DNA of 64,000 nucleotides from Amoebophrya sp. A120 (lineage: Eukaryota > Sar > Dinophyceae > Syndiniales > Amoebophryaceae). Numbering within the stretch: position 1 is the first letter of the stretch; every line of letters starts with the position of its first letter. The stretch spans positions 8,702,882 through 8,766,881 of the forward strand of contig CAJINV010000004.1 of the NCBI GenBank assembly GCA_905178155.1, read 5' to 3'. Below are positions 8,761-20,284 of this stretch, piece after piece. Position numbers and translations under genes: made by a program. The notes beneath the pieces were generated by a model. It had not been told where the DNA came from, made no database searches, and saw nothing but the letters and a program-made list of their open reading frames with translations.

Positions 8761-11700
8761 TCACTGTAGATACTCTTCCCACATGGCCAACAGCTCGTCG
8801 ATCTTTTCCTTGGTAACGTGCTCCATGGTAAAGACGTGGATGTGCGCGTGCTTGTTCGCTTTGTCCTTGCTGGTCACCTGCACATACTCGGGGAAGGGCG
8901 CCAGATGGAACTTTCGGAACAGCTCCTTCGGCGGGAGGGGGCACATGACGCACATCACGCCCGGCGGGTGCCACGCGTCAAAGGGAAGCGCGTTTTTCCA
9001 CAAATTGATTTTTCTTGTACAAGATGTATTTGAGTCATTTTCGCCGTGGTGCCTCCTCTTGTTCAACTCCGAAACGAAATAATCCGCGGTTTCCAGGCAC
9101 TTCCTCGTTCTTTCCACCATGTTTTCGAAGAAATTCTTTTCCATCAACTCCTTCAGCACGATGAAGGGCGCTAGCCCGTTCCGGGACCCCGTCAACGTGG
9201 TGTCCGGCGAGCCGATCTCAACTGCAAATATGTCTGGGTCTGGAAACTTGTGGTGCTGACAGTTGCAACACAGGATGGCCGCTTGTACGGTATAACAGCA
9301 TGAGAAGCTTTCCTCGGCTTCTTCTGCATTCATTCGTAAATAAGTAGCACGACAAACTGTCTTCCAGCACGACAAAAAAAATCGCAAATCCTCTTCATGC
9401 ATCACAGATCCAGCTGTCCTTCAAATTTCGCATCACAAATCCAGACCCAGACATATTTGCAATGCATAGCCGATGTAAGCCACGTAGTGGTGCTCCCGCA
9501 TCTCCTTCATGCGGCACTGCCGCAGCAAGTAGATCGAGCAGGGGAACGGCGTCCCCAAGCGCTTGTGGAAACTCGTGGCCTGGGAATCGACGAGCTCGTT
9601 GCTCACGTCGCAGTCTTTGTAATAAACCCGGCCTTCCAGAACGTCATGGCTCCTCTCAGTCTCGTCGCCCGTGGAACTTGCGTCGCGAGCTTGCCTCGCG
9701 CGCGCGCGTCGCGTCTGCGTCGCGTTGCGACGCGCGCAGGCGCGCGCCTGCGCAACGCGCCAGCGCGACGCAGCAGCAGCAGACAGCAAAGTGTCTACCT
9801 CTTGCCGCGGCCCAACATGCAGTTCGGCTTCTCGCGTAGACGTTTTTGCATTCAAGAACGGCGTGATAAATCCCCCGAGGGCTGCGTCCAGGTGGATGAA
9901 AACCCGGTTCCGCTTTAACTGCAAATCCTTGTAGAGCACTTCCGCCAGTGCCGTTACGTCGTCGATCGCGCCCGTGCGGACGGACCCGCTGCACGCAACC
10001 AGGATAAAGGCCGGGGTGAAGGACGGGTGCTTTTTCTGCTGCGCAGCAGAAGTCGCAGAACAAACTCCAGTGTCACCGGCAACTCCAGGGTCAGAAGTCG
10101 TACAACAAACTCCATGATTCGGCAACCAACCACCAGCCGCGGAAGCCTTCTCCTGCACTTTTCGTATTACAATGAAAAATGCCCCCACCCCCGAACTTGA
10201 AAGCATTTGGATTGCAAACTTTTCCAAATGAAACATTCGCCCTCTTGCGTGTATCAGCATCACAGATTTCCGATCGTGAATGGCAAAAATTTGTATTGCA
10301 AACGATCCCAGCAAGAGCGGCGCCTGTCATGCAAGCGATGCAAAACACGACTAGAATCTGCATCAGAAAGATTCACGCTCCTTTCATGCATGACAAAAAG
10401 TTTTCATTTGGAAACTTCGCATCACAAATTTTTGCAATTTCAGGGGTGGGGGGCATTTTTCACTGTGATATTTCGCCGCAGGTCTTCCGGGTCCATCCGG
10501 CCCTCCGCGTCCACCTCGACCAGCAAAGCCTCCACGCCCACCAGGTCGGCGGCTTTGGTGACGCTGTAGTGCGAGTCCGCCGCGCAGAGGCAGAAGATAC
10601 GCAGCGGGGGACGCGCTGAGGCAGAAGATACGATCGCTGAGAGATCGGAAGACTTAATAGTAGTTGTACTAGTTTTCATCTTTTCTTCTTCAACATCTTC
10701 TCCTTCCTGTTGCCACATTTGCTGCAGCCAGCGGCGCGCGTTGTAGATCGCAAAGATGTTGGACTCCGACGAGCCGTGGGTAATGTACCCCCAGAACCTT
10801 TCCGGGTCCACCCGGTACAGCATTTTACACAGCAAGTTGATGGCCTGCACCTCCTCGTCAAATGTTTGTACGTACGCGTTTTTGCCCGTGTACGGGTCCC
10901 CCAAGTTGTTGCAGCAGTTGCCCAACAGGGGCCAGTACTTGGTTAAATCGTGCACGTCCATATTCATTTGGATGCCGAGGCAGTTTTTGCTCTCGGCAAC
11001 GTTTTTTTCGTAAAACTTGGTTGCAGACGGGTCGGCGGCGGGAGGTGTTCGTGAGAGCCGGTCGCGCTGCTCATCGCCCGGCTGCTTGGTACTAGTATCC
11101 CCGACTACTTCGCGGGCCTGGTCGGCAGTGCCAGTAAACAGGATAGCATTACCATTGCTGGTAGCGCAGCAACCTTTTGCCTCGTCCCCGTCGTTCATTT
11201 CATCGAGGTCGCAGGCAGCTTCTAAGGCACATTCCATGGGCGAGACGGTAGAGTCCGTCTTACGCAGCGTGAAGAAATTTCGACGCTTCAGCATGAATCC
11301 ACTCGAGGACACCAATTTGCCCCCAGTGAATTTTCCTCCCTTCATCTTGTCGCCCTGCTCTCCGAGGGGCTTGGACGAAGGGGCGGACTCGTCGTCGTTT
11401 TTCCGATTAGTGATTTTTGTTTTTGTGTTTTTCATGTTTTTCAAATTTTTATGCTTTTACTATTTTTATCTTGTTATGCTGAAGAGGAATCTGTAACGAA
11501 AAACAGGCACTGTAGAATGCGAAAATTTGTGATGCAAAAGCAACAACTTTTACTGCACGCAGAGGATATTAGTCGCGGCGCTCCTCGTTGGCGACTGGAA
11601 CTGGGAGGGGCGCAGCTGTTCGTGGTGGTTGTTGCGGCGGCTCCTCGGCGGTGTGCTACTTAATTTCGAGATCGAAAAATTAGTAGTAAACCTAAAAAAA

Positions 11701-12154
11701 TTGCAAAAGTAAATTAGCTCTACAGCGTGGGGACGCTTGTACTGGAATAAATTTTCAAGGTGTAAGCCGTTACGTTGGGCTCATAACTCTTGGAAGGAAA
11801 ACGTGTGAACACCTTGACCCTCCAAGAGTAGAACGGTACAACGACGGACGAAGTAGGAAACTAGTGGGATACCACTTGAGTCGGGGCACCACTTTGTATC
11901 CTGCGTACAGACAGTATTCACGATGGTAGCACGACACTAGCATGATGCTACGACTACTAGACACGATACTACCATGCTACGACAGACGATACTTCTTGTG
12001 TCATACCGAATATAGGCCTAGTGCTGGCGTGAACGATGTGAGTACGATACCGATGACGATTCGGGACACGACTAGAGCTACTACCGATGGAGGGACGTTT
12101 TTGTGTCACTTTGTATCATTTCTTACAGGCAAAAGAACAACGGACCGCACCCAT
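8761..12154 (-). CDS. PLP-dependent amino-acid decarboxylase, unit 1
   Basis: Group II PLP decarboxylase most like histidine/serine decarboxylases (inferred class; substrate unknown). Proposed exons, minus strand: 12154-12131, 11117-10476, 10164-9475, 9216-8761. Together they give 1812 nt in frame (603 aa). Seen: GYITHGSSESN (substrate/cofactor region), HLDAALGGF (PLP-binding Asp), SFHKRLGTP (Schiff-base Lys), DTTLTGSRNG, and a C-terminal end EEYLQ. The two internal introns are introners flanked by CGAAA and ATCGGCT duplications (minus-strand sense); exact removal restores the protein seen uninterrupted in copy 4. The first intron is inferred from copy 4's N-terminus; an alternative start at 11444 would add about 100 unaligned residues. 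Odd: exon 3 holds a GC-rich palindromic insert of about 40 codons absent from copy 4. Confidence 0.85.
9217..9467. mobile_element. Introner, family B, in unit 1
   Basis: A 251-bp insert flanked by a 7-bp duplication AGCCGAT (9210-9216 and 9468-9474). Terminal inverted repeats share TGCAAATATGTCTGGGTCTG. Copy 4 has the uninterrupted coding sequence at this point (Tyr-Ile-Gly-Ser-Pro), so it must be spliced out. Confidence 0.9.
9690..9785. repeat. GC-rich palindromic insert inside a coding exon (unit 1)
   Basis: Alternating CG/GC-rich DNA with imperfect inverted repeats (GTTGCGACGCGCGCAGGCGC against GCGCCTGCGCAACGCG). It is absent from the equivalent position of copy 4, where the protein reads straight through. 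In the units it stays in frame, adding an Arg/Ala-rich segment of about 40 residues. It recurs at +5762 and +11524. Confidence 0.75.
10165..10470. mobile_element. Introner, family A, in unit 1
   Basis: A 306-bp insert flanked by the 5-bp duplication TTTCG (10160-10164 and 10471-10475). Its ends are inverted repeats: TATTACAATGAAAAATGCCC at the left, and the reverse complement of the right end reads TATCACAGTGAAAAATGCCC. Copy 4 has the empty site, coding Arg-Arg-Lys-Val without interruption. Confidence 0.92.
11118..12130 (-). other. Long first intron of the decarboxylase gene (unit 1), inferred
   Basis: Copy 4 codes MGAVRRSF straight into EVVEDS, whereas in the units MGAVRCSF (12154-12131) and REVVGDTS (from 11114) are about 1 kb apart. 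A GGC triplet sits at both junctions; in the minus sense the borders read GCC|TGTAAG and CAG|GCC. An open frame continues from the exon to 11444 inside this interval, so alternative starts or retention are possible. No transposon is recognised in it. Equivalent intervals: 16880-17892 and 22642-23654. Confidence 0.6.
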
Positions 12155-14322
12155 GGTTTTACTTTAGTATCGTCTTATATGTGAATTGTACTAGGTGCTT
12201 GCTCTTACTAGCAATTTCTTTTTCGTGAATTGTATTAGATCATCTGATTGCTCCAACAGAAATTCCTTTACATCAAGTGAGTCTTTCCCTACTGTAGGGT
12301 TGCGGAGTTCTTTTCATGCGAAGTAGTCTTTACGTTTTTCGGCAACTGTTAATAGCCGAGAACCCTTTGTAGACTCGACGCGTCCAAGAAAAAAACGGTG
12401 TTGTTGAATTGCAAAAAAAACCTATGGGCCGATGACTGTGTGCAGAGGATCTACGGGTCCCGACTTTCTCAAGCCAACCGACAGGCGCGCAGAATTCTTC
12501 GGCACGTAGCACCTTGCGCTTATTTTTCATTTTGGCAGTTTTCTTGTTGGTCCGGTGGTCTTTTCATTTTTGATCTTGATCCCTTCAGCAGGAAACACGT
12601 ACTCCTTGTCCTGCCAGGCCTGCTTCAGATCTCTTGCGGGATGGTCTTTTTTCTCTACTAGAAGTAAAACAAATCGAGGAACGACGTTGACTAGGCAGTA
12701 GATGAGAAGGTGATCTTCGTTCAACATGCTTTATTTCATAATACACGGATTATATTAAGGTCGCGCCCGGAGGGCGATATTGGTAACCAAATGCGTGCGC
12801 GAAAATCTAACCAGCGCGAAGGCCCACCAACCTTTTTCTAACATCGCAGCGGGGCATCCTTTCTAGCCCCCTGCATGACAAACTGGCCACCTGGCCGGGA
12901 AGGTATGTGGGTCATCGGGGGCTTCCGGATTCGCATTCAAAGCTTATCGCAGGACAACTACTGTCGCCCGCGTCGGCCCGCAGGCTCCTGCGATAAGCAT
13001 TGAAGGCGAAATCCGGTCTGCTATTTCGCAGCGGGCCATCCTTTCGATGCCCCTTGAAACAAAGTAGCCTTCTCTGAGGGCCACTATGCCGTCCCACATA
13101 ACGTTCTGCACGAGGGCACGCTGGCCAGGTAAAATGCATGAATTTCAAAAAGTGACGCACTTCTGTTCATTTCCGGCTGGCCTTTTGGGCAACCCAGATC
13201 GGGCTTTTCCAAGCGGGGGAAGGGTTCCAGTTTGCGACCTCAAAGAGGTCGAAAACCGTGCCCGTGTGACACACCTCCACAGGCTTGATAATTGGTTTTT
13301 CTTCGTCCAATCCTGGTGGTCCGGGCCTGCGGAAAATTTTGCGAACCCCTTTTGAGCGGCAATTTCCAAGCGGCTTTTGCTTTTTCAGAAAAAGTTGCCA
13401 TTTTCAATTTTCAAGCGGTTTCCGGGGGCTGGAGAAAATCGGTAAATTTTGTCGGCCGCTTATATGCTGCGAAAAATTGCATTTTTTCAACGCTTTTTTT
13501 CAATTTCCAAGCGGCTGGAGTTGCCCGGAGGTGGCGCGTTTTTCGCTACAAAACCCATCACACCGTCGGCCCTTGCCGAAAATGCAACTATCTTTTTTGA
13601 GATTCAGACCGGGCGGAGCTGCAAAATGCTCTTTTTTACCCTTTTCCCACTTGATAATTGCTGTTTTGGTTGCTTTCGGTTAAATTCCCAGAAATTCTGC
13701 CTGATCCGCTTTCTGAAGGCAAAACACACTTGGAAATGCCCGATTTTGCCAGTGATTGCATACTCCCGAATTCCTCCCATATGGCAACGGCAAAGCCTTC
13801 GCGCTGCGTTTGCGATGGATGAGCATCTCGCAAAGAGCGCTTTGCGCGCGGGCAAGCCCGCGCGCAAAGCGCTCTTGCGAGCGCTTGCGCACGCTTTGGT
13901 TACCAGATCACAATCCGAAGACGTAACCAAGTACAAGGAAAGAAACACGGCACATCGCTTCTCCATCGAGGTTGTAAGTGTGGAGGCCCCTGCGCTCCGT
14001 CCGGGCATGCGCCTGCTATCAATATTTCATGTTTCATTTCATCTACGCTTGTTACGACCTGAATATGGTTTTTTGATGACGGCTTTATTCGGACTCCTTC
14101 TACCGATGTATTTTGTCATCGGGCTTCTTGCCATCATACACGAGAGCATCAGTTCATCATACAACAGGGGGACATCAAATAAACCACATGCGCGAAAGAT
14201 TTTGCGAAATAAAAAGACACTTCATCTCTACCACCGGATGGCAAGTGGAAGTGGTTCTAGAAATAATTCTGTAGTAGACAAAAAACTTCGAAGCCTGCGG
14301 AGTGCGTCGACTCTGATTTTCT
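12155..14322. other. Upstream/intergenic part of unit 1
   Basis: 12155-12740 has diverged counterparts upstream of copy 4 (29168-29610), so it probably contains promoter and 5' leader. At 12923-13016 two 31-bp arms (containing GCTTATCGCAGGA) form an inverted repeat. Between 13130 and 13530 the motif CAATTTCCAAGCGGC recurs about four times. At 13830-13880 there is a GC palindrome (AGAGCGCTTTGCGCGCGGGC and its complement separated by AA). The plus-strand open frame at 13449-14324 crosses all of these and is not supported as a gene. The same content repeats in units 2 and 3. Confidence 0.6.
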
Positions 14323-14522
14323 AACCTGCAACCATTTCGAAGAGGTGTGGTGTTGAAATTCAAATTGCGTTCGCGATGGAAGGTTCTTGTAAAATGAAAC
14401 GATCTCCATGGGTTCGTCATCGTCTCGGGGCACGAATTAAAATTGAATGATGTTTATGCGTGGCCTGGGCTTCTGCACCTTGTTCCAAAAATAGATACTT
14501 CAGGCACAATCGGTGTAGAAGT

Positions 14523-17500
14523 TCACTGTAGATACTCTTCCCACATGGCCAACAGCTCGTCGATCTTTTCCTTGGTAACGTGCTCCATGGTAAAGACGTG
14601 GATGTGCGCGTGCTTGTTCGCTTTGTCCTTGCTGGTCACCTGCACATACTCGGGGAAGGGCGCCAGATGGAACTTTCGGAACAGCTCCTTCGGCGGGAGG
14701 GGGCACATGACGCACATCACGCCCGGCGGGTGCCACGCGTCAAAGGGAAGCGCGTTTTTCCACAAATTGATTTTTCTTGTACAAGATGTATTTGAGTCAT
14801 TTTCGCCGTGGTGCCTCCTCTTGTTCAACTCCGAAACGAAATAATCCGCGGTTTCCAGGCACTTCCTCGTTCTTTCCACCATGTTTTCGAAGAAATTCTT
14901 TTCCATCAACTCCTTCAGCACGATGAAGGGCGCTAGCCCGTTCCGGGACCCCGTCAACGTGGTGTCCGGCGAGCCGATCTCAACTGCAAATATGTCTGGG
15001 TCTGGAAACTTGTGGTGCTGACAGTTGCAACACAGGATGGCCGCTTGTACGGTATAACAGCATGAGAAGCTTTCCTCGGCTTCTTCTGCATTCATTCGTA
15101 AATAAGTAGCACGACAAACTGTCTTCCAGCACGACAAAAAAAATCGCAAATCCTCTTCATGCATCACAGATCCAGCTGTCCTTCAAATTTCGCATCACAA
15201 ATCCAGACCCAGACATATTTGCAATGCATAGCCGATGTAAGCCACGTAGTGGTGCTCCCGCATCTCCTTCATGCGGCACTGCCGCAGCAAGTAGATCGAG
15301 CAGGGGAACGGCGTCCCCAAGCGCTTGTGGAAACTCGTGGCCTGGGAATCGACGAGCTCGTTGCTCACGTCGCAGTCTTTGTAATAAACCCGGCCTTCCA
15401 GAACGTCATGGCTCCTCTCAGTCTCGTCGCCCGTGGAACTTGCGTCGCGAGCTTGCCTCGCGCGCGCGCGTCGCGTCTGCGTCGCGTTGCGACGCGCGCA
15501 GGCGCGCGCCTGCGCAACGCGCCAGCGCGACGCAGCAGCAGCAGACAGCAAAGTGTCTACCTCTTGCCGCGGCCCAACATGCAGTTCGGCTTCTCGCGTA
15601 GACGTTTTTGCATTCAAGATCGGCGTGATAAATCCCCCGAGGGCTGCGTCCAGGTGGATGAAAACCCGGTTCCGCTTTAACTGCAAATCCTTGTAGAGCA
15701 CTTCCGCCAGTGCCGTTACGTCGTCGATCGCGCCCGTGCGGACGGACCCGCTGCACGCAACCAGGATAAAGGCCGGGGTGAAGGACGGGTGCTTTTTCTG
15801 CTGCGCAGCAGAAGTCGCAGAACAAACTCCAGTGTCACCGGCAACTCCAGGGTCAGAAGTCGTACAACAAACTCCATGATTCGGCAACCAACCACCAGCC
15901 GCGGAAGCCTTCTCCTGCACTTTTCGTATTACAATGAAAAATGCCCCCACCCCCGAACTTGAAAGCATTTGGATTGCAAACTTTTCCAAATGAAACATTC
16001 GCCCTCTTGCGTGTATCAGCATCACAGATTTCCGATCGTGAATGGCAAAAATTTGTATTGCAAACGATCCCAGCAAGAGCGGCGCCTGTCATGCAAGCGA
16101 TGCAAAACACGACTAGAATCTGCATCAGAAAGATTCACGCTCCTTTCATGCATGACAAAAAGTTTTCATTTGGAAACTTCGCATCACAAATTTTTGCAAT
16201 TTCAGGGGTGGGGGGCATTTTTCACTGTGATATTTCGCCGCAGGTCTTCCGGGTCCATCCGGCCCTCCGCGTCCACCTCGACCAGCAAAGCCTCCACGCC
16301 CACCAGGTCGGCGGCTTTGGTGACGCTGTAGTGCGAGTCCGCCGCGCAGAGGCAGAAGATACGCAGCGGGGGACGCGCTGAGGCAGAAGATACGATCGCT
16401 GAGAGATCGGAAGACTTAATAGTAGTTGTACTAGTTTTCATCTTTTCTTCTTCAACATCTTCTCCTTCCTGTTGCCACATTTGCTGCAGCCAGCGGCGCG
16501 CGTTGTAGATCGCAAAGATGTTGGACTCCGACGAGCCGTGGGTAATGTACCCCCAGAACCTTTCCGGGTCCACCCGGTACAGCATTTTACACAGCAAGTT
16601 GATGGCCTGCACCTCCTCGTCAAATGTTTGTACGTACGCGTTTTTGCCCGTGTACGGGTCCCCCAAGTTGTTGCAGCAGTTGCCCAACAGGGGCCAGTAC
16701 TTGGTTAAATCGTGCACGTCCATATTCATTTGGATGCCGAGGCAGTTTTTGCTCTCGGCAACGTTTTTTTCGTAAAACTTGGTTGCAGACGGGTCGGCGG
16801 CGGGAGGTGTTCGTGAGAGCCGGTCGCGCTGCTCATCGCCCGGCTGCTTGGTACTAGTATCCCCGACTACTTCGCGGGCCTGGTCGGCAGTGCCAGTAAA
16901 CAGGATAGCATTACCATTGCTGGTAGCGCAGCAACCTTTTGCCTCGTCCCCGTCGTTCATTTCATCGAGGTCGCAGGCAGCTTCTAAGGCACATTCCATG
17001 GGCGAGACGGTAGAGTCCGTCTTACGCAGCGTGAAGAAATTTCGACGCTTCAGCATGAATCCACTCGAGGACACCAATTTGCCCCCAGTGAATTTTCCTC
17101 CCTTCATCTTGTCGCCCTGCTCTCCGAGGGGCTTGGACGAAGGGGCGGACTCGTCGTCGTTTTTCCGATTAGTGATTTTTGTTTTTGTGTTTTTCATGTT
17201 TTTCAAATTTTTATGCTTTTACTATTTTTATCTTGTTATGCTGAAGAGGAATCTGTAACGAAAAACAGGCACTGTAGAATGCGAAAATTTGTGATGCAAA
17301 AGCAACAACTTTTACTGCACGCAGAGGATATTAGTCGCGGCGCTCCTCGTTGGCGACTGGAACTGGGAGGGGCGCAGCTGTTCGTGGTGGTTGTTGCGGC
17401 GGCTCCTCGGCGGTGTGCTACTTAATTTCGAGATCGAAAAATTAGTAGTAAACCTAAAAAAATTGCAAAAGTAAATTAGCTCTACAGCGTGGGGACGCTT

Positions 17501-17916
17501 GTACTGGAATAAATTTTCAAGGTGTAAGCCGTTACGTTGGGCTCATAACTCTTGGAAGGAAAACGTGTGAACACCTTGACCCTCCAAGAGTAGAACGGTA
17601 CAACGACGGACGAAGTAGGAAACTAGTGGGATACCACTTGAGTCGGGGCACCACTTTGTATCCTGCGTACAGACAGTATTCACGATGGTAGCACGACATT
17701 AGCATGATGCTACGACTACTAGACACGATACTACCATGCTACGACAGACGATACTTCTTGTGTCATACCGATTATAGGCCTAGTGCTGGCGTGAACGATG
17801 TGAGTACGATACCGATGACGATTCGGGACACGACTAGAGCTACTACCGATGGAGGGTCGTTTTTGTGTCACTTTGTATCATTTCTTACAGGCAAAAGAAC
17901 AACGGACCGCACCCAT
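14523..17916 (-). CDS. PLP-dependent amino-acid decarboxylase, unit 2
   Basis: Same gene as in unit 1. Proposed exons 17916-17893, 16879-16238, 15926-15237 and 14978-14523. One amino-acid difference: the substitution at 15620 changes Phe to Ile two residues after ...GFITP, close behind the PLP-binding Asp of HLDAALGG. All catalytic motifs are otherwise identical. Introners occupy 14979-15229 and 15927-16232 with the same flanking duplications as in unit 1. The other four unit-2 substitutions lie in the first intron or upstream DNA. Confidence 0.85.
14979..15229. mobile_element. Introner, family B, in unit 2
   Basis: Copy of the 251-bp element described for unit 1, with the same AGCCGAT flanks. 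It was presumably present before the unit was amplified. Confidence 0.9.
15927..16232. mobile_element. Introner, family A, in unit 2
   Basis: Copy of the 306-bp element with TTTCG flanks. It shows no difference from the unit-1 copy that I can see. Confidence 0.92.
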
Positions 17917-20084
17917 GGTTTTACTTTAGTATCGTCTTATATGTGAATTGTACTAGGTGCTTGCTCTTACTAGCAATTTCTTTTTCGTGAATTGTATTAG
18001 ATCATCTGATTGCTCCAACAGAAATTCCTTTACATCAAGTGAGTCTTTCCCTACTGTAGGGTTGCGGAGTTCTTTTCATGCGAAGTAGTCTTTACGTTTT
18101 TCGGCAACTGTTAATAGCCGAGAACCCTTTGTAGACTCGACGCGTCCAAGAAAAAATCGGTGTTGTTGAATTGCAAAAAAAACCTATGGGCCGATGACTG
18201 TGTGCAGAGGATCTACGGGTCCCGACTTTCTCAAGCCAACCGACAGGCGCGCAGAATTCTTCGGCACGTAGCACCTTGCGCTTATTTTTCATTTTGGCAG
18301 TTTTCTTGTTGGTCCGGTGGTCTTTTCATTTTTGATCTTGATCCCTTCAGCAGGAAACACGTACTCCTTGTCCTGCCAGGCCTGCTTCAGATCTCTTGCG
18401 GGATGGTCTTTTTTCTCTACTAGAAGTAAAACAAATCGAGGAACGACGTTGACTAGGCAGTAGATGAGAAGGTGATCTTCGTTCAACATGCTTTATTTCA
18501 TAATACACGGATTATATTAAGGTCGCGCCCGGAGGGCGATATTGGTAACCAAATGCGTGCGCGAAAATCTAACCAGCGCGAAGGCCCACCAACCTTTTTC
18601 TAACATCGCAGCGGGGCATCCTTTCTAGCCCCCTGCATGACAAACTGGCCACCTGGCCGGGAAGGTATGTGGGTCATCGGGGGCTTCCGGATTCGCATTC
18701 AAAGCTTATCGCAGGACAACTACTGTCGCCCGCGTCGGCCCGCAGGCTCCTGCGATAAGCATTGAAGGCGAAATCCGGTCTGCTATTTCGCAGCGGGCCA
18801 TCCTTTCGATGCCCCTTGAAACAAAGTAGCCTTCTCTGAGGGCCACTATGCCGTCCCACATAACGTTCTGCACGAGGGCACGCTGGCCAGGTAAAATGCA
18901 TGAATTTCAAAAAGTGACGCACTTCTGTTCATTTCCGGCTGGCCTTTTGGGCAACCCAGATCGGGCTTTTCCAAGCGGGGGAAGGGTTCCAGTTTGCGAC
19001 CTCAAAGAGGTCGAAAACCGTGCCCGTGTGACACACCTCCACAGGCTTGATAATTGGTTTTTCTTCGTCCAATCCTGGTGGTCCGGGCCTGCGGAAAATT
19101 TTGCGAACCCCTTTTGAGCGGCAATTTCCAAGCGGCTTTTGCTTTTTCAGAAAAAGTTGCCATTTTCAATTTTCAAGCGGTTTCCGGGGGCTGGAGAAAA
19201 TCGGTAAATTTTGTCGGCCGCTTATATGCTGCGAAAAATTGCATTTTTTCAACGCTTTTTTTCAATTTCCAAGCGGCTGGAGTTGCCCGGAGGTGGCGCG
19301 TTTTTCGCTACAAAACCCATCACACCGTCGGCCCTTGCCGAAAATGCAACTATCTTTTTTGAGATTCAGACCGGGCGGAGCTGCAAAATGCTCTTTTTTA
19401 CCCTTTTCCCACTTGATAATTGCTGTTTTGGTTGCTTTCGGTTAAATTCCCAGAAATTCTGCCTGATCCGCTTTCTGAAGGCAAAACACACTTGGAAATG
19501 CCCGATTTTGCCAGTGATTGCATACTCCCGAATTCCTCCCATATGGCAACGGCAAAGCCTTCGCGCTGCGTTTGCGATGGATGAGCATCTCGCAAAGAGC
19601 GCTTTGCGCGCGGGCAAGCCCGCGCGCAAAGCGCTCTTGCGAGCGCTTGCGCACGCTTTGGTTACCAGATCACAATCCGAAGACGTAACCAAGTACAAGG
19701 AAAGAAACACGGCACATCGCTTCTCCATCGAGGTTGTAAGTGTGGAGGCCCCTGCGCTCCGTCCGGGCATGCGCCTGCTATCAATATTTCATGTTTCATT
19801 TCATCTACGCTTGTTACGACCTGAATATGGTTTTTTGATGACGGCTTTATTCGGACTCCTTCTACCGATGTATTTTGTCATCGGGCTTCTTGCCATCATA
19901 CACGAGAGCATCAGTTCATCATACAACAGGGGGACATCAAATAAACCACATGCGCGAAAGATTTTGCGAAATAAAAAGACACTTCATCTCTACCACCGGA
20001 TGGCAAGTGGAAGTGGTTCTAGAAATAATTCTGTAGTAGACAAAAAACTTCGAAGCCTGCGGAGTGCGTCGACTCTGATTTTCT
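17917..20084. other. Upstream/intergenic part of unit 2
   Basis: Identical in layout to the unit-1 interval, apart from the A-to-T difference at 18157. No gene supported. Confidence 0.6.
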
Positions 20085-20284
20085 AACCTGCAACCATTTC
20101 GAAGAGGTGTGGTGTTGAAATTCAAATTGCGTTCGCGATGGAAGGTTCTTGTAAAATGAAACGATCTCCATGGGTTCGTCATCGTCTCGGGGCACGAATT
20201 AAAATTGAATGATGTTTATGCGTGGCCTGGGCTTCTGCACCTTGTTCCAAAAATAGATACTTCAGGCACAATCGGTGTAGAAGT

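Noticed and set aside
8761-11444. Plus-strand ORFs of 60-173 codons opposite the decarboxylase genes
   Set aside because: They are complements of coding DNA with strong decarboxylase motifs on the minus strand.
13449-14324. 291-codon plus-strand open frame repeated in each tandem unit
   Set aside because: It crosses the repeated CAAGCGG words and a GC palindrome, has no recognisable domain, and is broken in the diverged copy end at 7610-8560; its triplication only reflects the tandem array.
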